41,386 nt of DNA from CAZCSK01 sp964501265 (GCA_964501265.1 CAZCSK010000019.1:1-41386); one strand, 5' to 3'; positions 6,000 through 13,216 are shown, counted from the first letter of the stretch. A program made the numbers and translations. Notes: generated from the letters alone by a model not told the origin.

Positions 6000-6454
6000 G
6001 CGAGTTCCGCCCCCTCAGTTCATTCACCGCCTCCTATGACGTTCAAGATTTCAAGTTCGTGCCCGAGTCTCGTAACCCGTTCGAGGAAGTGCGGGGCGAG
6101 GTTCGGGCCGAGCATCCGGACCGGGTGAGCCCTGGCAGGCACTCTCTCTTCACAACCCGGTCCGCCCTTTCAGGCTGGATGAGTTCGACAGCGACGCCCC
6201 CCAGCTCCCTGTCGGTCAGCGCCATCCAGCCTGAAACCTTTTCCCCCAACGGCATGGCAAACGCCACTCGGTACCTAACCGCCGTTGGGGGGAGTTTTCC
6301 GCCCATATCCAAAGCCACCCTCATCGGTGTTGTTCGTCGCCGTTCGTTTCCGGGAATGCGACGTATGGGCGGAATCTCTCCGGGTCGTCTCAGGTCTTCG
6401 TGGTTGCCTGAGACGGCCCGGACTCCCTTTCAATCGCCCTTCAGAATCGGTTAA
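5996..6454 (+). CDS. Hypothetical protein, up to 152 residues, overlapping a structured region
   Basis: The ATGA-coupled start and the first roughly 42 residues look like normal coding sequence. From residue 42 on, the frame runs through five long hairpins (6117-6422), and the predicted protein becomes Ser/Pro/Arg-rich without clear secondary structure. Either the gene is real throughout and contains an embedded structured RNA, or the true protein was short and the open frame is incidental. It ends at TAA 6452-6454, just before the next gene's AAGGAG. Confidence 0.45.
   Translation: MSEFRPLSSFTASYDVQDFKFVPESRNPFEEVRGEVRAEHPDRVSPGRHSLFTTRSALSGWMSSTATPPSSLSVSAIQPETFSPNGMANATRYLTAVGGSFPPISKATLIGVVRRRSFPGMRRMGGISPGRLRSSWLPETARTPFQSPFRIG
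6117..6422. ncRNA. Five-hairpin structured element, candidate new RNA
   Basis: Five consecutive long inverted repeats. H1: 6117-6126 with 6155-6164 (10 bp). H2: 6168-6181 with 6223-6236 (14 bp), with an inner stem 6186-6191/6209-6214. H3: 6243-6253 with 6281-6291 (11 bp, extendable by wobble pairs), with an inner TGGC-AAAC-GCCA hairpin. H4: 6297-6307 with 6364-6374 (11 bp). H5: 6380-6394 with 6407-6421 (15 bp, one G-U pair). The stems abut with spacers of only a few bases. It lies inside the early operon and is transcribed with it if the early promoter reads through. A DNA-level role (replication origin, protein sites) is the main alternative. Confidence 0.6.
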
Positions 6455-6463
6455 GGAGCCTCA

Positions 6464-6619
6464 GTGTTTTCACGCCTTGTCTTTGCTGTCGCCGGACCTC
6501 TGGCGGCGGTGAGTTTGTTGGTCGCTGCTGGCCGTATCGCATGGGTCCAGTTTCAGTATCAGAGACGTGGCCGGGAGTTGGATGAGCGGCTGAGCAACCA
6601 GGCCAGGTGGCGGGGATGA
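6464..6619 (+). CDS. Small membrane protein, 51 residues
   Basis: GTG start preceded by AAGGAG at six bases. This is a true ribosome-binding site where most of the operon relies on overlaps, so translation restarts here after the structured region. Residues 4-27 form a hydrophobic helix (RLVFAVAGPLAAVSLLVAAG), followed by a basic, helical cytoplasmic tail. The stop overlaps the next ATG. Confidence 0.65.
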   Translation: MFSRLVFAVAGPLAAVSLLVAAGRIAWVQFQYQRRGRELDERLSNQARWRG

Positions 6620-7080
6620 GCTACGACAGCACCGAAGACACCTTGAAACACGCTCAACGGGTCCGAGAGTTGATGCTTTCGGTTGTTCAAGAATTGGCTG
6701 GCCGGGCCGAGGTCCACGACCGTAGCAAGACGCAGCCGCCGGAGCTGGAAGTCTTCAACGAGTTCACGCCGAAGCTGAAAACCTCGACCTACGGCTCTGA
6801 CGAGTACAAGGGTTTCCTGGTCGAGATGGGTGCGGGACTGGTCCACCATTACGCAGCTAACCGCCACCACCCGGAGCACTTTCCCAACGGGATCAACGGC
6901 ATGACCCTGGCCGATCTGGTCGAGATGCTCGCTGACTGGAAAGCGGCGACCGAACGCCACGATGACGGATCGTTGACCAGAAGCCTTGTTTTCCAGAAGG
7001 ACCGCTTTGAGATCAGCGACCAACTAGCGCAGATTTTGGAGAACACGGCTCGACACTGCGGATGGATAGCCGATGAGTGA
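6616..7080 (+). CDS. DUF5662 family protein
   Basis: This 154-residue protein has the hallmark conserved string HHYAANRHHPEHF (about residues 77-89), plus TPKLK...TYGSDEYK and DWKAATERH. These define DUF5662, a family found in phages and bacteria. The His/Asp-rich pattern (HDRSK, HHY, NRHH) suggests a metal-dependent HD-like enzyme, but no reaction is established. The ATG at 6616 is in an overlap with the previous stop. Confidence 0.75.
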   Translation: MSYDSTEDTLKHAQRVRELMLSVVQELAGRAEVHDRSKTQPPELEVFNEFTPKLKTSTYGSDEYKGFLVEMGAGLVHHYAANRHHPEHFPNGINGMTLADLVEMLADWKAATERHDDGSLTRSLVFQKDRFEISDQLAQILENTARHCGWIADE

Positions 7081-7279
7081 CCAGTGGGGTGAGGTCCTCG
7101 CCCGTCAACGCGACCATGTCAACGCATCCCATCGTGTCGACCGGCGAGGCTGGACCGATCAACAGTGGATAGATGACGCTCGCCGGTTGATGGACGACAT
7201 CGATGGTTCTGTGCTCGACCTCGTCAACGGGCACGTGATGAAGCTACTGGAGCGCCTCGATGAACTGGAAGGACGCTGA
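7073..7279 (+). CDS. Hypothetical protein, 68 residues
   Basis: It overlaps the DUF5662 gene by eight bases and ends on the first base of the next ATG. Mostly helical and acidic (WTDQQWIDDARRLMDDIDG...LLERLDELEGR), with a probable C-terminal coiled coil. Not recognised. Confidence 0.6.
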   Translation: MSDQWGEVLARQRDHVNASHRVDRRGWTDQQWIDDARRLMDDIDGSVLDLVNGHVMKLLERLDELEGR

Positions 7280-7800
7280 TGGCCACTCTCGCCCTCACCG
7301 CCGCCCTGGTGCTCCCCTTCACACCTCACACCGTGACCGAGCTCGAGACCTGGCAGGCCGACTGGTCATCACGGGCGGTTGATGCTCTCAACGTCGAAAT
7401 GATGGATGAATGGCGCGACATCCGATCGAGGCACAAATGGTTTTTCAACCCTGAGCCTGAGGTTCGGGTTGCCAACCGTCTCGTCATAGCCCCGCCACCA
7501 AATACTAATTCTGCACCGATTAGCACTTCGTTAGTACTTGGGGTCGAGCAGTGGCGGTCGATGGTCGCCCACTACTGGCCCGCTGAGCACGTCGACCGGA
7601 TGCTCCGAATCATGGATTGCGAATCATCGGGTGTACCGACGGCCCGCCATCCTCGAAGCGGAGCGGCCGGACTTTTCCAGGTGATGCCCTTCTGGCAGAA
7701 GACCTGGCCGGGTGATTACACGGATCCGTGGACCAACGCCTCGGTGGCCTATCAGATTTGGCTCTCACAGGGCTTCGGAGCCTGGGTGTGCAAAGGATGA
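7279..7800 (+). CDS. Exported lytic transglycosylase-like protein
   Basis: This 173-residue protein has a short hydrophobic N-terminus (about 1-14), a spacer, and a C-terminal lysozyme-fold domain (about 87-173). The domain carries the catalytic-type glutamate E115 in DCESSG, then GAAGLFQVMP (128-137) and a final W...C. These match transglycosylase SLT/Rpf-type muralytic enzymes. C114 and C171 could form a disulfide. It sits in the early operon, away from the lysis cassette, so a role in remodelling the wall of infected or lysogenic cells is more likely than lysis. It is not next to tail genes. Confidence 0.7.
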   Translation: MATLALTAALVLPFTPHTVTELETWQADWSSRAVDALNVEMMDEWRDIRSRHKWFFNPEPEVRVANRLVIAPPPNTNSAPISTSLVLGVEQWRSMVAHYWPAEHVDRMLRIMDCESSGVPTARHPRSGAAGLFQVMPFWQKTWPGDYTDPWTNASVAYQIWLSQGFGAWVCKG

Positions 7801-7907
7801 GATGGCTACTCGTCTTCGTCGCCTGGTGTTTCGCCATCGGCTGCATATGGGCTCTCTGTAAGGCGGCTGGACAGGCCGATGATCGGGCTGGGAGGCCACG
7901 CGGATGA
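7797..7907 (+). CDS. Small membrane protein, 36 residues
   Basis: ATGA overlaps at both ends. Residues 3-20 form one hydrophobic helix (WLLVFVAWCFAIGCIWAL) with two cysteines inside and a third just after, then a polar tail. It follows the exported transglycosylase and might assist it, but that is only inferred from position. Confidence 0.55.
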   Translation: MRWLLVFVAWCFAIGCIWALCKAAGQADDRAGRPRG

Positions 7908-8674
7908 CGCTCCTGACGAAGGACCTTCGAGCCTTGTTGCGATCACGGTATCTCGGTAAGAACGGCAATGGGATCGAGTGGGCTTACGTCGAGGAAGTCA
8001 CCGAACACGTTCGGGGCGGCGGCCGCTTATGCGATGCGATAGCCGTCGGCCTGTGGGGTTCGCGCGGTCATCATTTCGTGGGCCATGAAATAAAGGTATC
8101 CCGGTCAGATTGGCACAGGGAGTTGGCACAGCCGGAGAAGGCTGATCCTTTCATTCGGTATTGCCACCGCTGGTGGATCGTTGCCGCTCCCGGCATTGTC
8201 CAAACGTCGGAGCTTCCGCCTAAGTGGGGACTTCTAGAACCGGGCCGAGGCGGCAAGCTCACCGCCACCGTTCAAGCCCCGCTCCTTAAACCGCTCGCCC
8301 CGGCGATGTCGTTCGTCGCAGCGGTGATCCGGCGATGTGTCGAGGTCGGTTTGCGTGGCGATGAGATCGAGAAGGCGCGAGCCGTCGAGGCCGAGAAGCA
8401 CAAGTCGAAAATCACATATCTCAATCGGCTAGTGGAACAGGCCGAATCGCAAGCCAACGCGGATGCCGCGTCTTTCCGTGCTCTCGCCGAGGCCGTTGGC
8501 GACCGGTGGCTGAGCCATGACCCACAGAACATGGCAGCCATTGGTGAGGCGGCTAAGGCTGCCTGGAACGGCGGCAAGACAATCGAGCGTGTCCGTCACG
8601 ACTGCGCCGCCTATGCCGCCCAGCTACGCCAACGGGCCGACGAACTAGACGCCATCGCCAAGGTGCCCGCGTGA
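7904..8674 (+). CDS. MmcB-like PD-(D/E)XK nuclease with coiled-coil tail
   Basis: This 256-residue protein begins with a domain like MmcB/phage nuclease families: RLCDAIAVGL (D44), then GHEIKVSRSDW (E62-x-K64), then CHRWWIVAAP and PPKWGLLEP. These supply the PD-(D/E)XK catalytic residues. Residues 150-256 are alanine-rich and helical, probably a coiled coil. The likely role is DNA repair or recombination alongside the ERF protein downstream. The start is in an ATGA overlap. Confidence 0.75.
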   Translation: MTLLTKDLRALLRSRYLGKNGNGIEWAYVEEVTEHVRGGGRLCDAIAVGLWGSRGHHFVGHEIKVSRSDWHRELAQPEKADPFIRYCHRWWIVAAPGIVQTSELPPKWGLLEPGRGGKLTATVQAPLLKPLAPAMSFVAAVIRRCVEVGLRGDEIEKARAVEAEKHKSKITYLNRLVEQAESQANADAASFRALAEAVGDRWLSHDPQNMAAIGEAAKAAWNGGKTIERVRHDCAAYAAQLRQRADELDAIAKVPA

Positions 8675-8706
8675 ACCCCGTCTCTCTCAACCGGAGTGCA
8701 AGGTGA
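8671..8706 (+). CDS. Micro-ORF of 11 residues bridging two genes
   Basis: A GTG start overlaps the upstream stop (GTGA at 8671), and its own stop overlaps the next GTG (8703-8706). It carries ribosomes across an otherwise non-overlapping junction. The peptide itself may have no function. It is the only way the overlap chain continues here. Confidence 0.3.
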   Translation: MNPVSLNRSAR

Positions 8707-8921
8707 GCTTCCTCGAAATCGCATGGTCCGACGACGGGCATGTCAGCGCCCGGCTTCCCTGCGGCCACACTGAGGCTGCTAGCGAAGACGACCCGGGTTG
8801 GGATGAGTCCCCCCGGCATCCTGGTCCCGATCAACTCTCAGCGTCGCTGCTTCGCAAGGTCGCCCGCCATGACTGCGCTGAACATGAGCGTCGTCTCACT
8901 GTCGAGGAGCCACCGTTTTGA
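8703..8921 (+). CDS. Hypothetical protein, 72 residues
   Basis: GTG start at the end of the bridging micro-ORF. The protein has C20-G-H-T and a later HDCAEH, a Cys/His pattern that could hold zinc. The N-terminal FLEIAWSDDGHVSARLPCGH looks like a small beta hairpin. Not recognised. Confidence 0.6.
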   Translation: MSFLEIAWSDDGHVSARLPCGHTEAASEDDPGWDESPRHPGPDQLSASLLRKVARHDCAEHERRLTVEEPPF

Positions 8922-9178
8922 TGACCACCTGGCTTGTGGTCGCCATCCATCGGGACGGTCGTCTATGGGACGGCTCCCCTATCCACCGTGTGTTAGCTGA
9001 CACGGCCGAGCAGGCGATGCACGAAGCCTTCGACCCTATCCCTGCTTCGACAGAGGCTTACGCCTTGTGGGCGATTGCTGTGGCCGACTGGGAGCCTTAC
9101 ACGGCCCGTATCCAAGTTCCTAGCCCGACGTTGGGGGAAGTGCGTCTGGCGATGCCCGCAGCACGGAGGGCATCGTGA
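8921..9178 (+). CDS. Hypothetical protein, 85 residues
   Basis: The ATG shares its first base with the upstream stop (TGATG). The start of the protein (TTWLVVAIHRDGRLWDGSPIHRVLADTAEQAMHEA) looks like a small alpha/beta fold. No motif decides its role. Confidence 0.6.
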   Translation: MTTWLVVAIHRDGRLWDGSPIHRVLADTAEQAMHEAFDPIPASTEAYALWAIAVADWEPYTARIQVPSPTLGEVRLAMPAARRAS

Positions 9179-9417
9179 TTCAGCTCTATTTCACATCGAC
9201 AGAGTTGAAGGCTGCTTTGGACGACCTCGGACCTCCTGGCAACCGCGCTGAAGCAACAGTCAAAGCTGCGGTGCTGGCCTTCGCTGACCTCATCGAGGCC
9301 GACGCTCGGTGGGAAGTGTCTACCGCCGCTGACCCTGCCGCTGCGTTAATGGCGGGCCTTCCAATGGTCTCGGTGTTCAGGGTCGACCTGCCCACGATCG
9401 AGGACGACTTCGCGTGA
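9175..9417 (+). CDS. Hypothetical protein, 80 residues
   Basis: GTG start in a GTGA overlap. Two alanine-rich amphipathic helices (TVKAAVLAFADLIEADARW and DPAAALMAG) are followed by a short strand. It has neither cysteines nor membrane segments. Not recognised. Confidence 0.6.
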   Translation: MIQLYFTSTELKAALDDLGPPGNRAEATVKAAVLAFADLIEADARWEVSTAADPAAALMAGLPMVSVFRVDLPTIEDDFA

Positions 9418-9737
9418 CTTTTCTCACCGGTCACCCGGATAACCCGACTTATGAAGAGATCGTGGGTTCACCTGTCGAGCTTCTGGCCGATTCGTCGCGG
9501 CTTGCCGAGCTTCCCCGTCTTCCACTGTGGGCACGTTGCACATGGTGTTGGTCGCTCAACCAGGTCGGCTACTTCTACTGGCCCGACGATCCGATCAGCT
9601 TGGACGATGGGACTACCACCACGTTTACCGATTGGAAGGTGGAGGCGGAACGGGCCAACCATTTCACGGGGCGCCCGCGGCTGCTTCATTGCTTGATGTG
9701 TGAGGCGGTTACCGGGCACCTGGCGGAGAAGCGATGA
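9414..9737 (+). CDS. Zinc-ribbon hypothetical protein, 107 residues
   Basis: GTG start in a GTGA overlap. Two CxxC pairs (CTWC about 42-45 and CLMC about 93-96) separated by about 50 residues make a zinc ribbon likely. It precedes the ERF annealing protein and may belong to the recombination group. Confidence 0.6.
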   Translation: MTFLTGHPDNPTYEEIVGSPVELLADSSRLAELPRLPLWARCTWCWSLNQVGYFYWPDDPISLDDGTTTTFTDWKVEAERANHFTGRPRLLHCLMCEAVTGHLAEKR

Positions 9738-10519
9738 CCCAGGACATCCACGCCAAGCTCGCCAAGGTGGCCGGCGCTATCGGGCCAATCAACAAGGACT
9801 CGGTAAACAAGGAACAGCATTTCAACTTCCGGTCGATCGAGCAGATCACAGCCGCTGTTCGTCCCCTCTTCGCTGTAGAGGGAGTATCGGTAGCTCCGAA
9901 GATGCTCTCGATCGAGCACGCCGAGGTGGTCGCCAAGTCGGGCGCCCGCGGTTGGCGCGCTCTAGTGGTCATGCAGTACACCTTCACGGCTGGGTCGGAT
10001 GGCTCGTCAGTTGAAACGTCGGTGCCGGGTGAGGCGGTCGACTACGGCGACAAGTCCACCTCTAAAGCCGTTCAGATGGCTTACAAATACGCCCTCACTC
10101 AGGTACTCCAGGTTGGGTCCGGTGAGGCCGACCCCGACGGGCAGCCGGTCGAGATCGGTGAGATTGGCCGTGGCCGCCAGGAACGGCAACAGCAGGCCCG
10201 GCCTCAACCTCCACCCGAGCCTGAACCTCCTATCGAAGAGGTCGCCCCCGAACTGTGGAACGAGTTGTACGCCCTGCAAGCCGTCTGGCCTTCCAACGAG
10301 GAGACGATGCCCGTCCTCGAGGCGCGGCTGCGGAGGCTGTACGAGTTGATGGAGCTGTGCGGCATGTGGCGGGGCGGTTCACTCCACGCCGCGTTGCGGC
10401 TGAAAGCCAAAGTTGAGCACGTCTCAGACCTTCGCAAAGAGGCGTTGAAAGACTTCGCTGTTGTCTCCTGGACCGCAGCCCAAGACGCGGTGAAGAAGTT
10501 GGAGACGGTTCAAGCATGA
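9734..10519 (+). CDS. erf: ERF-family single-strand annealing recombinase
   Basis: This 261-residue protein has the ERF domain in residues 1-145: AKVAGAIGPINKDSVNKEQ, FRSIEQITAAVRPLF, then VDYGDKSTSKAVQMAYKYAL and GSGEADPDG. ERF proteins anneal complementary single strands and promote phage recombination or circularisation. A Pro/Glu-rich linker (about 155-175) leads to a helical C-terminal domain. It is coupled to an HNH/NinG-like nuclease, a usual partner. Confidence 0.88.
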   Translation: MTQDIHAKLAKVAGAIGPINKDSVNKEQHFNFRSIEQITAAVRPLFAVEGVSVAPKMLSIEHAEVVAKSGARGWRALVVMQYTFTAGSDGSSVETSVPGEAVDYGDKSTSKAVQMAYKYALTQVLQVGSGEADPDGQPVEIGEIGRGRQERQQQARPQPPPEPEPPIEEVAPELWNELYALQAVWPSNEETMPVLEARLRRLYELMELCGMWRGGSLHAALRLKAKVEHVSDLRKEALKDFAVVSWTAAQDAVKKLETVQA

Positions 10520-10908
10520 CCCGCAAGAAGACTCGACGGGACTACAAGGTTCAAGCGGACAAGCTCTTCGCCGCCGCGGTCCGCTCGATCGGGTTTTGCG
10601 AGGACTGCGGGACTGACACCTTTTTGCAGTGTGCCCATGTGATCTCCCGGTCCTACTCGGCGATCCGGGTCGACTTCCGCAACGCCGTCTGCCTTTGCCG
10701 TGGCTGTCACATGTTCTACACCCCTCGGCCGTTGCAGTGGGAGGATTGGGCCAGACGACGGATAGGCGATGAAACCTTCGACCTGCTCCGCGGGCTGGCG
10801 TTGGCGTACTACCCGATCAAGGTCGATTGGAAAGCTGAAGTCGAACGGTTGAGAACCGACGTTCCCGAAGTTCGGGTTGGGCCGCTTGGCCGTCGGGATG
10901 CAGCATGA
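10516..10908 (+). CDS. HNH/NinG-like recombination nuclease
   Basis: This 130-residue protein has CEDCG (28-32), QCAHVISRSY, then NAVCLCRGCHMFY. This pattern of Cys pairs around a His and N...C..C..H matches HNH-type zinc nucleases and the lambda NinG/Rap group that resolves recombination intermediates. The position right after ERF supports a recombination role. An ordinary HNH endonuclease is the alternative. Confidence 0.65.
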   Translation: MTRKKTRRDYKVQADKLFAAAVRSIGFCEDCGTDTFLQCAHVISRSYSAIRVDFRNAVCLCRGCHMFYTPRPLQWEDWARRRIGDETFDLLRGLALAYYPIKVDWKAEVERLRTDVPEVRVGPLGRRDAA

Positions 10909-11663
10909 CCGCGGCGAAGCCGAGGGTCCGCAATCCTGGCCCGGTCCGATCGTCGAAGGAATACCCACATGGGACCAAGGCGCGGTACAACCTCAACGGC
11001 TGTCGCTGTGACGAGTGCAGAGCCGACAACCGCCGGTATGAGAGGAAACGGCTGCTGTGGTTGTCAGGAGCGAAGGTAGGCGGGCTGGTCGACGCTGCCC
11101 CGGTCCGCCGCCATGTGATGAAGCTTCAAAAGAAGGGGATGGGCTACAAGAGGATCGCCGATCTGGCCGGAGTCCCACAGTCCGCGGTCGGCGCGATTAT
11201 CTGGGGTCGTTACGACCGGGCTGCGAAACGGGTTAAGGCGACCACCGCGGCGAAGCTCCTAGCAGTCGGATATCAACCGGCCGGGACGATGAAAGTTCCG
11301 GGTGATGAAGCCCGGGCGATCATCGCCGAATTGCAGGCCCGCGGTTGGTGGAAGGCGGCGATAGGCAGACGGATCCACGGACCCCACGCCAAATCCCTCC
11401 AGGTGGCCAAAGTCGAGCATGTTGAGGCTTGGACGTTGGTCGCCCTCCGCGGCTGTCTCGACGAGCCGACACCGAAACGAAAGGCCGGCCGCGGTGGTGG
11501 CTTCTATCAGCCGAAGGGTCGCCCTCCGCGTCCGGTGGCTCAAAGAACCCCCGGCATGTACACGGAAGCCCCGGCGCCCGAACTGGTGGGCAACGGGTCG
11601 CTCCGCTGCAAGGCGTGCGACAAGCCTCTCGCCTTCCACATGCTCGGTCAGAGATGCGCATGA
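10905..11663 (+). CDS. Actinophage-type HTH DNA-binding protein
   Basis: This 252-residue protein opens with HGTKARYNLNGCRCDECRADNRRYERKR (about 22-49), a signature common in phages of Actinobacteria. A helix-turn-helix follows (GMGYKRIADLAGVPQSAVGAI, about 78-98). A second HTH-like segment appears around 130-160, and a C-terminal CxxC (CKAC) near 237. Probably a transcription or replication regulator. Confidence 0.65.
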   Translation: MTAAKPRVRNPGPVRSSKEYPHGTKARYNLNGCRCDECRADNRRYERKRLLWLSGAKVGGLVDAAPVRRHVMKLQKKGMGYKRIADLAGVPQSAVGAIIWGRYDRAAKRVKATTAAKLLAVGYQPAGTMKVPGDEARAIIAELQARGWWKAAIGRRIHGPHAKSLQVAKVEHVEAWTLVALRGCLDEPTPKRKAGRGGGFYQPKGRPPRPVAQRTPGMYTEAPAPELVGNGSLRCKACDKPLAFHMLGQRCA

Positions 11664-11854
11664 CCGAGACACGTATCCGTTGTAGTGGTAAAGCCCGTCT
11701 TCACCGCTCCCACATCTACCACCCATCCCAAGAGCCACTTTTGATGCAAGCCCGTTGGACTTTGGATAAGGGTTGCCGTCCCTATGTGACCGAGCAACGT
11801 GAAGTAGGCCCGTGGATGTTGGTAGGTCAGCAAGAGTTGGAGGCGGCGAAATGA
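11660..11854 (+). CDS. Hypothetical protein, 64 residues
   Basis: The ATGA overlap at 11660 sets the start; an ATG two codons upstream (11654) is also possible. The protein is basic and His-rich at the front (HRSHIYHPSQEP) and may bind nucleic acid. Not recognised. Confidence 0.6.
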   Translation: MTETRIRCSGKARLHRSHIYHPSQEPLLMQARWTLDKGCRPYVTEQREVGPWMLVGQQELEAAK

Positions 11855-11952
11855 ATGACGCCTCAATCGAAGTGAGCAAACAGAACCGTGTATGCCGGAT
11901 TTGTGAACGCCAAAGCGGTCGAGTGTGGTATCAGAAACAGAAGGTCAAATGA
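11851..11952 (+). CDS. Small CxxC protein, 33 residues
   Basis: ATGA overlaps on both sides. It has one CRIC pair (C15, C18) in an otherwise basic peptide. Its size suggests half of a zinc site or an oligomeric metal centre. Confidence 0.5.
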   Translation: MNDASIEVSKQNRVCRICERQSGRVWYQKQKVK

Positions 11953-12251
11953 ACTCTTTACAACCCGAGACATGCGAAACGTGCGGAGGAACTGGCACCC
12001 TACCTGAGCCCCCAAAGGTTGGGACTGTGGACTTTCACACTGGCCTCTGCTCGAGCTGTCATGGCAGAGGCACCGTATACCCGACTGAAACGGTTGACCT
12101 GATCGCCGACGCTCTCGCAAGTAGCGCCTACAAGCAGGTGATCGCCCATCAAGAATCGACGTATAACCCCATCGTTGCCACTCGTCCGCGGTCGTACTGG
12201 CTGCATCAAGCTTTGTCCGTTCTCGACGCCCTCAACGGGGAAGCATCGTGA
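11949..12251 (+). CDS. DnaJ-type zinc-finger protein, 100 residues
   Basis: Two CxxCxGxG-like repeats (CETCGGTG about 9-16 and CSSCHGRG about 34-41) form a zinc module as in the DnaJ cysteine-rich domain. Helical C-terminal half. These small proteins are common in phages of Actinobacteria, without known function. A similar module is at 13572-13874. Confidence 0.65.
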   Translation: MNSLQPETCETCGGTGTLPEPPKVGTVDFHTGLCSSCHGRGTVYPTETVDLIADALASSAYKQVIAHQESTYNPIVATRPRSYWLHQALSVLDALNGEAS

Positions 12252-12394
12252 ATCGCTGTGACGCCTGCGGAAAGTTCGCAGCATGGGCCGATCTGATCCC
12301 CTGGTCACTCACCTCAATGGATGGGTTTGGCTTTCTGACTGAGGAGGGCGGACTGGAACACCGAGGAGATTGCAACTCCAAGGACGACGAATGA
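12248..12394 (+). CDS. Small CxxC protein, duplicated pair member A1
   Basis: 48 residues, GTG start in a GTGA overlap. CDAC near the N-terminus and a later H...C suggest one zinc site. It is nearly identical to the gene at 12756-12902 (one residue differs, A12 versus V12). It forms the first half of a tandemly duplicated gene pair. Confidence 0.65.
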   Translation: MNRCDACGKFAAWADLIPWSLTSMDGFGFLTEEGGLEHRGDCNSKDDE

Positions 12395-12477
12395 GCGGGC
12401 AACTGTGGTGGCTGTGTCCGCACCTCAAGACGGAACCACACCGAGCGCCCGATGGTCGGTATTGCCCTGGTGGTCAT
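12283..12477 (+). repeat. Tandem duplication, copy 1 (195 bp identical tract)
   Basis: This stretch is identical to 12791-12985, 508 bp downstream. It covers most of the A gene and the start of the B gene. Substitutions are present only in the first roughly 40 bases of the A genes, and the B genes diverge after it. The pattern points to a recent duplication or gene conversion. Confidence 0.9.
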
Positions 12478-12759
12478 GCTGTAACAGATATTGAGGCGTT
12501 TGAATATCTGTTGCAGTCAGGCGTGTTACGCCATCCCGTAGAGGGGGGCGAGGCTGTGCGGTACTGCGAAAAGCACAAGGCTCTCTCGCAAGGCGGGGAG
12601 CTTTGTCACCAAGCGTTTCTCGTCGCCTATCGCATTGGCAATCCGAACCCGTTCAAGAACAATAAGTGCGTAATGGTTGAGTGTTTCCTTACGAGCGTCT
12701 GCGACGCCTCGTCCGCTGACGCTATCCCCCTCTCAAACTCGGAAGGTGAGAAGCCATGA
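12391..12759 (+). CDS. Hypothetical protein, duplicated pair member B1
   Basis: 122 residues, ATGA-coupled to A1. The first 29 residues (LWWLCPHLKTEPHRAPDGRY and CPGGH) are identical to B2 at 12899-13216. B1 then has 19 extra residues before the shared PVEGGE, after which the two diverge. Cys/His content again suggests metal binding. The C-terminus is encoded in boundary repeat 1 (IPLSNSEGE). Confidence 0.65.
   Translation: MSGQLWWLCPHLKTEPHRAPDGRYCPGGHAVTDIEAFEYLLQSGVLRHPVEGGEAVRYCEKHKALSQGGELCHQAFLVAYRIGNPNPFKNNKCVMVECFLTSVCDASSADAIPLSNSEGEKP
12723..12753 (+). repeat. Boundary repeat 1
   Basis: TATCCCCCTCTCAAAC followed by a GGAAGGTGAG ribosome-binding site, ending just before the ATG at 12756. 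It encodes the last residues of the upstream protein (IPLSNSEGEK). Confidence 0.85.
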
Positions 12760-12902
12760 ATCGTTGTGATGCCTGCGGCAAGTTCGCAGTATGGGCCGAT
12801 CTGATCCCCTGGTCACTCACCTCAATGGATGGGTTTGGCTTTCTGACTGAGGAGGGCGGACTGGAACACCGAGGAGATTGCAACTCCAAGGACGACGAAT
12901 GA
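12756..12902 (+). CDS. Small CxxC protein, duplicated pair member A2
   Basis: 48 residues, preceded by the GAAGGTGAG ribosome-binding site of boundary repeat 1 and overlapping the upstream stop. The sequence matches A1 apart from A12V. The few nucleotide differences in its first codons are mostly synonymous, so both copies have been under protein-level selection. Confidence 0.65.
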   Translation: MNRCDACGKFAVWADLIPWSLTSMDGFGFLTEEGGLEHRGDCNSKDDE

Positions 12903-12985
12903 GCGGGCAACTGTGGTGGCTGTGTCCGCACCTCAAGACGGAACCACACCGAGCGCCCGATGGTCGGTATTGCCCTGGTGGTCAT
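12791..12985 (+). repeat. Tandem duplication, copy 2 (195 bp identical tract)
   Basis: Identical to 12283-12477. The downstream B2 gene lacks a 57-base segment present in B1, with breakpoints at CAT in both copies. Confidence 0.9.
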
Positions 12986-13216
12986 CCCGTAGAAGGGGGC
13001 GAAAACGTCGAGGTCTGCATTGTTCACAGGTCACAACGGCTGGAAGGGACGCCTTTCTGTGGTCAGGGTGCGTTCCAGGATCAGCGAGATTGGCAGGCGC
13101 TCATGGCGGTGGCCTTCGCCCTTGAGGAGAATCCGAACACCTCCCTTGATGCCACTGGCTGCCAATTCGTTGAGCGTTTCCTTATCCCCCTCTCAAACCC
13201 TGAAGGTGAAAAATGA
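12899..13216 (+). CDS. Hypothetical protein, duplicated pair member B2
   Basis: 105 residues, ATGA-coupled to A2. It shares its first 29 residues with B1, lacks the 19-residue insert, and differs in the rest, keeping two cysteines and an acidic C-terminal half. The end (IPLSNPEGEK) is encoded by boundary repeat 2. Identical heads with different tails suggest recombination within the repeated unit. Confidence 0.65.
   Translation: MSGQLWWLCPHLKTEPHRAPDGRYCPGGHPVEGGENVEVCIVHRSQRLEGTPFCGQGAFQDQRDWQALMAVAFALEENPNTSLDATGCQFVERFLIPLSNPEGEK
13181..13212 (+). repeat. Boundary repeat 2
   Basis: CTTATCCCCCTCTCAAAC plus TGAAGGTGAAAA, directly before the ATG at 13213. It supplies both the previous protein's C-terminus and the next gene's ribosome-binding site. 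Confidence 0.85.

Noticed and set aside
6380..6427. Hairpin H5 as an ordinary rho-independent terminator
   Set aside because: The stem is strong but the 12-base loop is large and only CTTT follows after several bases. It fits better as part of the five-hairpin series, although attenuation is possible.
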